DNA of 6,590 nt, from positions 1 through 6,590 of the forward strand of contig JAFGQQ010000057.1 in the NCBI GenBank assembly GCA_016935595.1. The letters run 5' to 3'. Under the pieces are notes generated by a model. That model searched no databases and was not told the origin of the DNA. It was given only the letters and a program-made list of their open reading frames with translations. Of the stretch, positions 1 through 6,078 are shown one piece after another. Origin of the DNA: Bacteroidales bacterium (lineage in GTDB: Bacteria > Bacteroidota > Bacteroidia > Bacteroidales > UBA10428). Position numbers and translations under genes: made by a program. The stretch's first letter is position 1; each line of letters opens with the position of its first letter.

Positions 1-962
1 TCTAATTCTGCAAGTTTGATATTATTCTCAATTTCTGTTAATTTATTAATTGCAAAGATTAGGTGAAGATTTTCAAAATTGAATATTTCCCAGGGAATTT
101 GTTTTTCTTGAATAATTTTTGGTTGAGTATTAAGTACTTGATTACAAAACAATACTAATTCTGCATTTGAGTTACCAATGATTGATAAAATATAAGTTTT
201 ATAATTTTCAATCTCTTTTTTAATTAGCGAGGCTTTTCCTTCCCTTAACAATATATTTAATACAGCATCTTTATTATCCTTTCCTATAATTTTCCCGAGA
301 ATAATTTTTTTATTTTCGTCAATTGCCATATTGTTATTTTCGGTAATATTTAAAATTATTTCAATTTTTATATCATCAATAATATCCAATAGTTTGTTTG
401 TTCGGTTCATTATATCAATTGCCTGGTTATTTTCTGTTGTTTTTTTCTCAATTTCATTTTTATATGTATAATAATCTGAGATATCTATTATTTCCCCAAC
501 AACAACAGCATTATCCAAAACACTCTTCGATACGTTTAGAGCTAGTAAAGCTGACATTACAGAATAATAGACCAGAAAAAATATGATGTACATAAAATTT
601 TTTAATGATTCCTCTTTTTCCCGATAATGATGATACAGGTAAACAGGTAAAAACAAAATTACAGGAAGTAACATTCCAACTGTAAGAAATATTCCGGCAC
701 CCGGCCAATGCATAATTTTAAACAAAGCTCCGGTAAAATCAACAAATAATGTAAGAAATGCAGCAATAAACAGCCATTTTCTTTTTTTTCCTGAATTTTT
801 ATAGCTGCTGATAAAAGCAATTGGAAGGAATATTAAACTTAATAACAATATGCTAATAGTCAATATTATTCCTGCCCCGGGCCAGTGCATAATCTTGAAA
901 ATGCAGCCTGTTATAATTGAAACACAAGCTATAAGTCCGATATAATATATTTTATTTTTCAT
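1..962 (-). CDS. GldL-hairpin/GldM-D1-like fusion membrane protein, second paralog (partial at window edge)
   Basis: The frame is open to the left edge, with 320 codons visible and no stop. The protein is predicted to cross the membrane five times. Two GldL-like hairpins carry FKIMHWPGAG motifs at residues 22-31 and 81-90, each followed by a second helix ending in FLP. A single helix follows at about 122-142, and then a predicted extracytoplasmic region of about 180 visible residues. That region opens with LALNVSKSVLD (140-150), which closely resembles the stretch just after the GldM transmembrane helix, and closes with WEIFNFENLHLIFAINKLTEIENN-type sequence (291-314), which resembles the end of GldM domain D1. 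Loops between hairpins (KNSGKKRK, HHYREKEE) are charged and mostly basic, which places them in the cytoplasm. The start ATG at 960-962 overlaps the upstream gene's stop by 11 bases, so translational coupling is likely. By alignment with the upstream paralog only about 15 residues may be missing, but extra GldM-like domains beyond the edge cannot be excluded. Cellular function is unknown; the GldL/GldM relation is judged from remembered family sequence. Confidence 0.85.
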   Translation of the reverse strand, partial: MKNKIYYIGLIACVSIITGCIFKIMHWPGAGIILTISILLLSLIFLPIAFISSYKNSGKKRKWLFIAAFLTLFVDFTGALFKIMHWPGAGIFLTVGMLLPVILFLPVYLYHHYREKEESLKNFMYIIFFLVYYSVMSALLALNVSKSVLDNAVVVGEIIDISDYYTYKNEIEKKTTENNQAIDIMNRTNKLLDIIDDIKIEIILNITENNNMAIDENKKIILGKIIGKDNKDAVLNILLREGKASLIKKEIENYKTYILSIIGNSNAELVLFCNQVLNTQPKIIQEKQIPWEIFNFENLHLIFAINKLTEIENNIKLAEL

Positions 963-2406
963 AATTGTTTTGTTTAATTAAATAATTGATTACTTCATTT
1001 TCTGCCAGTTCTAAATTTCTTTGCAAACCGCTCAGAATATTCATGCAAGCTATTATTGATTTATGTTCAAAATAGTAAACTTCCCATGTATTAATCCATT
1101 CAGGAGCATTTTCTGGTAAAGCTGTATTCAAACAATATTCTATTAATTGGCTTGTCTCCCTATCTTCATTTATTAATTGAATAAACTGGTTTTTTGTATA
1201 TTCAATTTTTTCTTTTAATTCAATTGCTTTACCGGGTTTATTTTCACTTAATAATATTGCAGTTGAAGCATCAAAATTATCTTTATTTATAATTCTATCA
1301 ACATTTATTTTATTGTTTTTATCAATGGCCTGTAAATTTTCCTCTCCTGGGTATTTAATTATTTCAATTTTTAAGTTGTTAATATAATTGTCCAGGTCAT
1401 CGGAAAGTGTTTTTACTTTTTCAAGTTGAGGTTCAATATCTGTTTTTTCATAATTCGCGTAAATCAGATCATTTTTTTCATGAAAATACGAATTAGTGTA
1501 TTGTATTTTTTGTTCTGTATTTACGAATTCTTCAAGAATATCTCTGGAAACACCCATAGATATTAACATGCTGAATAGAATAAACCAAGTTATTGAAACT
1601 ATAATGTAAAGAAAACTTACCTCAACCCGTTTTGACTGCCTGTACTTATAAAATGTATATAACGGAATAAACATGCAGACTATCCCTATTGAACCAACTG
1701 CTAATAATAGACCAGCAAAAGGCCAGTGCATCATTTTAAAAAGCAGGCCGGATAAATAAATAATACCCGAAAATACAGCAATTATATATATTCCTTTTTC
1801 TCTCCCGGTTTCTGCTTTTCTTAGTAAATAACGTAGTAATAGGGGTAAAAATAGTATACATAGCAGGCCTATGCCAATAGTCAATAAAAGACCGGCGCCT
1901 GGCCAGTGTTGAATTTTAAACAGAATTCCTGAGAAGAATCCTAAGCTTCCGAGTAAAACCGATATGAATAGAAGTATTAAACTTCTGTCTCTATTCTCCC
2001 TGTGCATCATATAATTAGCAGAAGGAAGAAATAAAATACATAGGATAAAGAATCCTAAAGTCAGCATTATACCTGCTCCAGGCCAATGCTGAATTTTAAA
2101 AAGGGATCCAAACATTAGCAATGCTATTGATATAATCCCCGAGATTTTCATTGTTTTTTTCATGGTACAATAATTTTTATCGATTAATAAAATTGTTTTT
2201 TCCTGCACTTCTTGCAGGTCTTTTATGCCGACATGTTTTTTTATTTTCGCAAATGCTTTTTGAAAATTTAAGCCACGTTGCATTTCCGTTTCAATCTCGC
2301 AACACATATGGTCAATTAAATCATCACGCAAATGCGAAAACGTAATCTCGGCTTTATCGATAGTCTCGGTGATTAATCGGATATTCCCCTTTGTTAACAA
2401 AAACAT
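952..2406 (-). CDS. HAAS-like N-terminus + three GldL-like hairpins + GldM TM/D1-like domain protein, 484 aa
   Basis: Residues 9-80 form a soluble helical domain (LRDDLIDHMCCEIETEM, then F-KAFAKIK) resembling the prefix domains found in Bacteroidota proteins encoded with PadR regulators. Residues 84-252 hold three membrane hairpins with FKIQHWPGAG at 103 and 163 and FKMMHWPFAG at 223, spaced exactly 60 residues apart. The loops after each hairpin are charged with net basic character (HRENRDR, RKAETGREK, KYRQSKR), consistent with the cytoplasmic side. A seventh helix at about 263-285 leads to a predicted extracytoplasmic domain (286-484). This domain contains KVKTLSDDLDNYINNLKIEI (330-349) and a terminal YYFEHKSIIACMNILSGLQ-type helix (444-462), both reminiscent of GldM D1. 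The topology therefore matches GldL (both ends inside) joined to GldM (N inside, C outside). The gene overlaps the padR-like gene by 13 bases and the next paralog by 11, so it is co-transcribed. Authentic GldL is shorter in membrane content and has a cytoplasmic coiled coil; authentic GldM has four periplasmic domains. This is a derivative, not a T9SS component in the usual sense. Function is unknown. Confidence 0.93.
   Translation of the reverse strand: MFLLTKGNIRLITETIDKAEITFSHLRDDLIDHMCCEIETEMQRGLNFQKAFAKIKKHVGIKDLQEVQEKTILLIDKNYCTMKKTMKISGIISIALLMFGSLFKIQHWPGAGIMLTLGFFILCILFLPSANYMMHRENRDRSLILLFISVLLGSLGFFSGILFKIQHWPGAGLLLTIGIGLLCILFLPLLLRYLLRKAETGREKGIYIIAVFSGIIYLSGLLFKMMHWPFAGLLLAVGSIGIVCMFIPLYTFYKYRQSKRVEVSFLYIIVSITWFILFSMLISMGVSRDILEEFVNTEQKIQYTNSYFHEKNDLIYANYEKTDIEPQLEKVKTLSDDLDNYINNLKIEIIKYPGEENLQAIDKNNKINVDRIINKDNFDASTAILLSENKPGKAIELKEKIEYTKNQFIQLINEDRETSQLIEYCLNTALPENAPEWINTWEVYYFEHKSIIACMNILSGLQRNLELAENEVINYLIKQNNYEK
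1609..2148 (-). repeat. three in-frame 60-residue (180-base) membrane-hairpin repeats
   Basis: Residues 87-266 of the 484-aa protein consist of three tandem units of exactly 60 residues. Each unit has a first helix, the FK-x-x-HWP-x-AG turn, a second helix ending in FLP or FIP, and a charged loop. The phenylalanine codons of the three motifs lie at 2098-2100, 1918-1920 and 1738-1740, precisely 180 bases apart, and the DNA around them is still recognisably similar. The next gene has two such units 59 residues apart. This indicates duplication of an ancestral two-helix GldL-like module. Confidence 0.85.
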
Positions 2407-2750
2407 ACTTCCAGCGCTGGATTTGGATTAAGTAAAATTTTTATTGTATTAATAAATTCTTCTAATTCATTTACCTTTTCTTTAGCAGTAGAAAATCCAA
2501 TTTCGGTTAATTTGTAATACACCCGTGTGCGGTTATTTACATTCTCGGTTTCGGTTGTAACTGCACCATCGGCTTCAAGTTTATGGAGGATTGGGTATAA
2601 AGCTCCATAGGTCAATTTTATTTTACCCTGCGAAAGTTCTTCAACTTTCCGGGTAATTTCATAACCATACATTTTGCCATTCTCATCAAGTAATTTCATT
2701 ACAATTGATTTCAATGAGCCTTTTAGTAATTCTTTTGGTATTTTTGTCAT
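2394..2750 (-). CDS. PadR-family winged-helix transcriptional regulator, 118 aa
   Basis: This is a small cytoplasmic DNA-binding repressor of the PadR family, at the short (subfamily 2) length. The canonical elements are present: an N-terminal helix GSLKSIVMKLL (11-21), the MYGYEI signature (27-32), and the recognition region LSQGKIKLTYGALYPILHKLEADG (39-62). The wing follows, with NNRTRVYYKLTEIG (72-85). A C-terminal helix (89-107) is the usual dimerisation arm. Family members normally sit as dimers on dyads over their own promoter and are released by a ligand or partner. The gene is first in a compact operon whose next gene starts 13 bases before this one stops, so it probably controls itself and the two GldL/GldM-like genes. 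The C-terminal tail ending in CFC is unremarkable. The inducer cannot be read from the sequence. Confidence 0.94.
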   Translation of the reverse strand: MTKIPKELLKGSLKSIVMKLLDENGKMYGYEITRKVEELSQGKIKLTYGALYPILHKLEADGAVTTETENVNNRTRVYYKLTEIGFSTAKEKVNELEEFINTIKILLNPNPALEVCFC

Positions 2751-2757
2751 TATATAT

Positions 2758-2802
2758 TATATAAACTTATATATTAAGAAAATATTATATACAAATATAT
2801 AA
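2758..2802 (-). promoter_or_regulatory. candidate padR-operon promoter with two dyad operators
   Basis: On the minus strand TATATTTG (2799-2792) matches the Bacteroidota -7 consensus TAnnTTTG and lies 41 bases from the padR-like ATG; no clear -33 TTG is visible. Two perfect 7-base inverted repeats sit here. One is TTATATA-N4-TATATAA (2785-2802), which encloses the -7 box. The other is TATATAA-AC-TTATATA (2758-2773), between the box and the start codon. Their centres are about 28 bases apart. Placement fits autorepression, but the region is almost pure A/T, so chance dyads are likely to be common and confidence is moderate to low. Confidence 0.4.
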
Positions 2803-2883
2803 AATATTTTGAAAATAAAAGTATTTTTTAAATTTTTTTAATAAAATTTATCAGGATTTTAAAAGCTATTAATTTTAAAGGTT

Positions 2884-4233
2884 TTAAGGGAATAGAATTG
2901 TAATTTCTGTACCTGAATTTTCTTTTGACCTGATAGAAATATCCCCTCCATGCATTTTAATAATTTGTTGTGAGAGACTCAATCCAATGCCACTGCCACC
3001 TTCTTTTGTAGAATAAAACGGAATAAAAATATTTTCAAGCTCACTTTCAGAAATACCTTTTCCATTATCAGAAACTATGATTTTTACTGAAATATTTGAA
3101 TCTTTTCTAGCCGAGATTTCAATTATTCCTTTTTTATCTATTGATTCAACTGAATTCTTAATAAGATTAATTAATACTTGCTCAAGTAATTTCTCATCTG
3201 CATTTATTGTTATATTATCAGGTTCAATAGAAATTATCAGTTTAATGTTAACTTTTTCCAAATGTTCAATGAATAATAGTTTAATTTTTTCAAAAAGATC
3301 CTTAAGAATGATTTTCGATTTATTTATTTTTGGGATACTTGTTATTGTTTTATAATTATCAATAAATTTTGTTAAGCCTTTGCTCCTTTCCTCAATAACT
3401 TCAACACTCCTTATAGTATCATTTATATTTTCTTTGGTAATCTCATTAAATGGTTTCGGTTTATTATTTTTTTTAAAACTTCTTTTAATAGCAGTGGTTA
3501 AAGTAGTTATTGGTGTTATGGAATTCATAATTTCATGCCTGAGTATGCGGGTTAATTTTTGCCACGATTCCAGTTCTTTTTCAGACAATTCATTTTTTAT
3601 ATTCTGGAGGGCTATAAGTTTTATATATTTTTCGCCAAATTTAAATACTGTTGCTTTAAATGCGATAGGAACAACATTATTATTGATATTTAATTTTAAG
3701 AGTTTTTGTTCATTTGTATTTAGATTTTTAATAAATTTTGATAATCCTGGATTTAATCTATCCAATTGTTTAATATCGGTTAAATGGGTAATATTAAGAA
3801 TTTCTTTTGCCGCATTGTTTATGATATCTACCTTGCCTGATTCCATAAATGATATTAAGCCGGTTCCAACATGTTCGACAATTGTTTTTAAATATTGATG
3901 TTTTTGTTCTTTTTCTATCCTAATATCTTGTATTTCCCGGTTTATTTTATCAAAACTTTGAATTAATCCTTTAAATGTTTTTTCAATGTTTTTAGTTGAA
4001 AAAGCTAAGGAAGTATCTTTTTCTTTTAAATAAATAAGAAATTTTGCTAGTTCACGATTTGTCCGGTTAACATAATAGATTAAATTTCCAGTTTGGATAA
4101 TAATTAATATACCTAAAAAAAGAGTGGTTGCAGGGCGGATAGTTTCAGTAATAATATAAATAAAAGCAAGGCAGGTTAATGTAATTAAAATTACTCTTAT
4201 AATTATTATAATATAAAACCTGTTAATGCCCAT
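2884..4233 (-). CDS. membrane-anchored sensor histidine kinase (NtrB/PAS-HisKA-HATPase type), 449 aa
   Basis: This is the sensor partner of the sigma-54 response regulator encoded just upstream. Two N-terminal helices (about 6-29 and 34-55) are joined by a very short turn, so there is almost no extracytoplasmic sensor and the signal is probably intramembrane or cytoplasmic. A helical linker (56-112) leads to a PAS-like domain (about 113-210). The HisKA phosphoacceptor is LRHEIMNSITPI with His233. The HATPase domain shows an N box (EQVLINLIKNSVES, Asn360), a G1 box (DNGKGIS, 389-395), an F box (IFIPFYSTK) and a G2 box (GGSGIGLSLS, 412-421), all intact, ending at the usual GTEITILFP. It starts 51 bases after the regulator's stop on the same strand, so the two are an operon. 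The input signal is not evident. No unusual residues were seen. Confidence 0.93.
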   Translation of the reverse strand: MGINRFYIIIIIRVILITLTCLAFIYIITETIRPATTLFLGILIIIQTGNLIYYVNRTNRELAKFLIYLKEKDTSLAFSTKNIEKTFKGLIQSFDKINREIQDIRIEKEQKHQYLKTIVEHVGTGLISFMESGKVDIINNAAKEILNITHLTDIKQLDRLNPGLSKFIKNLNTNEQKLLKLNINNNVVPIAFKATVFKFGEKYIKLIALQNIKNELSEKELESWQKLTRILRHEIMNSITPITTLTTAIKRSFKKNNKPKPFNEITKENINDTIRSVEVIEERSKGLTKFIDNYKTITSIPKINKSKIILKDLFEKIKLLFIEHLEKVNIKLIISIEPDNITINADEKLLEQVLINLIKNSVESIDKKGIIEISARKDSNISVKIIVSDNGKGISESELENIFIPFYSTKEGGSGIGLSLSQQIIKMHGGDISIRSKENSGTEITILFP

Positions 4234-4284
4234 GAAAATCTAAAGAGTTATTGTTTTATTATTATAAAGCATTGAATTTAAAAA

Positions 4285-5655
4285 TTAAATATGAATATCG
4301 TATTTTTCAATTTTTGAATATAAAGTGGTTCTCGATACATCTAATATTTTTGCTGTTTTTGAGAGATTACCCCTGCATTTTTTAATTACTGTTTCTATTG
4401 TCCACTTTTCAACATCGCCTAATTTAAGAGAGGATGGTGAATTATCGTCAATTAATGCATGTTTAAATAAAAAATCATCCTCTTTAATAATATCCGAATC
4501 ACATAAAATAACTGCTCTTTCAATAGTGTGTTTCAACTCTCTTATATTGCCTGGCCATGAGTAGTCTAATAATTTATTATAAGCAAGGTCGTTTATTTTT
4601 AAATCTGGTTTATTGTATTTAGTGGCATATTGGTTTAAAAAATGATTAGATAAATCATGAATATCTTCTTTGCGTTTGCGTAAAGCAGGGATATCAATTT
4701 GGACAGTATTAATCCGGTAAAGTAAATCTTCCCTGAAACTATTTTCTTTTACCATTTTATTTAATGGTTTATTAGTAGCTGAAATTAACCTTATATCAAT
4801 ATTAACATGTTTGTTCGATCCTATTTTGCTAATTTGTCTGTTTTGTATTGCTGTTAAAAGTTTAGATTGAAGTGGCATAGATAAATTCCCTATCTCATCT
4901 AAAAAAAGTGTACCACCCGATGCAGCTTCGAACCGGCCAACACGGTCATCTTTAGCATCGGTAAAAGAACCTTTTATATGGCCGAACATTTCACTTTCAA
5001 AAAGGTTTTCACTCAGCGATGCCATATCTACGCTTATAAAGATTTCTTTCGATCTTTTCGATTGACGATGTATCTCGCGTGCAATTAATTCCTTTCCTGT
5101 TCCGTTTTCACCTAAAATTAAAACATTTGCATCGGTTTTAGCTACTTTTTCCAATGTTGAAATTACTTCCCTGAATACTGGCGAATGACCGATAAACATC
5201 TGATAATGTTTGTCAATTTCGTAAGTTAAATCCTTTTGTTTGGCTTTTAACTTGTTTATTTCCAGTTTTGATTGCCTGAGATGATAAGCATTTTTAAGGG
5301 TTATAATTAATTTTTCCGCATCCCATGGTTTTGTGATAAAATCTGTTGCGCCCTCTTTAATAGATTTAACTGCAAGTTCAATATCACCATAGGCAGTAAT
5401 TAAAATGATAATAGCAAAAGGGTCGGTTTTTAATATTTCATGTAACCAAAAAATACCTTCGTTTCCGGTTGTACGCCCGCTTGCAAAATTCATATCAAGA
5501 AGGATTATATCATAATCGTTTGTTTGTAATTTATTTGGGATAAGATTAGGATTTGAAATAGCTTCAATTTGTTCAAATTCAGGTTTAAGTAAAATGTTTA
5601 AAGAATCAAGAATTTGCTTGTTATCGTCTACTATTAATATTTTTCCTTTTTTCAT
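4285..5655 (-). CDS. NtrC-class sigma-54-dependent response regulator, 456 aa
   Basis: This is an enhancer-binding activator with three standard domains. The receiver (1-125) has Asp10/Asp11, phosphoacceptor Asp54 in LLDMNF, Thr87 and Lys109. A linker helix (126-150) leads to the AAA+ domain (about 153-385). It has Walker A GENGTGKE (182-189), Walker B GGTLFLDEIG with Asp253/Glu254, an ATN sensor I, and WPGNIREL sensor II (367-374). The sigma-54 contact loop reads GSFTDA (229-234) instead of GAFTGA, but keeps the Phe and Thr. The C-terminal Fis-type helix-turn-helix is at about 430-452 (LSKTAKILDVSRTTLYSKI). It is transcribed ahead of the kinase. A weak TATAATTG box (5682-5675, one mismatch to TAnnTTTG) could be its housekeeping promoter, and no sigma-54 promoter for itself was seen. 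The likely target is the divergent ABC transporter gene, which carries a sigma-54 promoter. Confidence 0.95.
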   Translation of the reverse strand: MKKGKILIVDDNKQILDSLNILLKPEFEQIEAISNPNLIPNKLQTNDYDIILLDMNFASGRTTGNEGIFWLHEILKTDPFAIIILITAYGDIELAVKSIKEGATDFITKPWDAEKLIITLKNAYHLRQSKLEINKLKAKQKDLTYEIDKHYQMFIGHSPVFREVISTLEKVAKTDANVLILGENGTGKELIAREIHRQSKRSKEIFISVDMASLSENLFESEMFGHIKGSFTDAKDDRVGRFEAASGGTLFLDEIGNLSMPLQSKLLTAIQNRQISKIGSNKHVNIDIRLISATNKPLNKMVKENSFREDLLYRINTVQIDIPALRKRKEDIHDLSNHFLNQYATKYNKPDLKINDLAYNKLLDYSWPGNIRELKHTIERAVILCDSDIIKEDDFLFKHALIDDNSPSSLKLGDVEKWTIETVIKKCRGNLSKTAKILDVSRTTLYSKIEKYDIHI

Positions 5656-5733
5656 TTTTGTCTCGCAGATTTAACAATTATAATTTTATACCCCAGGCGC
5701 TTTTTCTTATTTCTGTAATAATGCAAAGCGGTT

Positions 5734-5770
5734 CTCCCTCCCTCCCGATAGCTATCGGGATTATGGAGGG
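5734..5770. repeat. GC-rich palindromic intergenic element
   Basis: The 18-base perfect palindrome TCCCGATAGCTATCGGGA (5743-5760) is flanked by CCCTCC (5736-5741) and GGAGGG (5765-5770), which can pair as an outer stem. Its GC content stands out sharply from the A/T-rich surroundings. Both neighbouring genes point away from it, so it is not needed as a terminator. It most resembles a dispersed REP- or MITE-like intergenic repeat, though copy number cannot be judged from this window. Confidence 0.6.
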
Positions 5771-5935
5771 TTGGGGTTGGTAAAATTATTTTACTTTACA
5801 TTTTTTTATGAATAATAATTTATTTCATAACTCTTGGTTATAATATCATTCACACAATAAAACAATTGATTTGAATAAAATAAATAAACACATTTACTAC
5901 AAACTTACAAAAACCGTTCAAAAAACATACACCCA

Positions 5936-5954
5936 TTGTTCAAAATCTGAACAA
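5936..5954 (+). promoter_or_regulatory. candidate enhancer (UAS) for the NtrC-type regulator
   Basis: TTGTTC-N7-GAACAA is a perfect 6-base inverted repeat centred about 98 bases upstream of the predicted sigma-54 start site, the usual distance for NtrC-class binding sites. A related half site, GTTCAAAA, occurs at 5916-5923 and again inside the dyad at 5938-5945, 22 bases (about two helical turns) apart. Assignment to the neighbouring regulator is inference from position. Confidence 0.5.
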
Positions 5955-6016
5955 GATTTCATAATATATAAAAATCTAATTTTATAAGTTATTGATTTTA
6001 AAATATTTATTTATTA

Positions 6017-6031
6017 TGGCACACAACTTGG
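6017..6031 (+). promoter_or_regulatory. sigma-54 (-24/-12) promoter of the ABC transporter gene
   Basis: TGGCAC-N5-TTGG matches the sigma-54 consensus TGGCAC-N5-TTGC at all but the last base. The -25/-24 GG (6018-6019) and the -13/-12 pair (6030-6031) are 12 bases apart as required. This predicts transcription from about 6043 and a leader of roughly 36 bases before the ATG at 6079. A sigma-54 activator and its kinase are encoded immediately upstream, which strengthens the call. Confidence 0.75.
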
Positions 6032-6055
6032 GTTAGAGAATTCAAGATAATTTTG
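6028..6055 (+). promoter_or_regulatory. possible overlapping housekeeping promoter
   Basis: TAATTTTG (6048-6055) fits the Bacteroidota -7 consensus TAnnTTTG, and a TTG (6028-6030) lies 17 bases upstream as a possible -33 element. That TTG is shared with the -12 element of the sigma-54 promoter. If both are real, basal and induced transcription would compete at the same site. In A/T-rich DNA such matches arise by chance, so this is weak. Confidence 0.27.
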
Positions 6056-6078
6056 TATAAATCTTTAAATTTATTAAA

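Larger units (their letters stand above)
5656..6078. other. 423-base divergent intergenic regulatory region
   Basis: No gene was found between the leftward regulator and the rightward ABC ATPase gene. The region holds a GC-rich palindrome near 5750, an A/T dyad TTATGAA-N11-TTCATAA (5806-5830) of unknown meaning, a stronger dyad at 5936-5954, and a sigma-54 promoter at 6017-6031. The remainder is A/T-rich sequence in which nothing else stands out. Confidence 0.8.

Noticed and set aside
511..708. Small minus-strand open frame
   Set aside because: It is an alternate frame inside the partial GldL/GldM-like gene, whose own frame carries the conserved motifs.
952..962. Possible frameshift splitting one long membrane protein into two genes
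   Set aside because: The upstream protein ends after a complete D1-like domain, and the downstream one begins with its own ATG and fresh hairpins. The 11-base overlap is ordinary translational coupling of paralogs.
1..2406. Genuine gldL and gldM of the type IX secretion system
   Set aside because: The hairpins are multiplied, the TM2 glutamate is absent, the two parts are fused, only a D1-like domain is visible, and no gldK or gldN neighbours are seen.
2858..2879. TTTAAAA-N8-TTTTAAA hairpin after the kinase gene as a terminator
   Set aside because: The stem is purely A/T and is not followed by a T-run on the minus strand, so it is likely compositional chance.
3380..3898. 172-codon plus-strand open frame
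   Set aside because: It lies antisense within the kinase gene, whose conserved kinase motifs are intact. The translation is hydrophobic low-complexity sequence with no recognisable motif.
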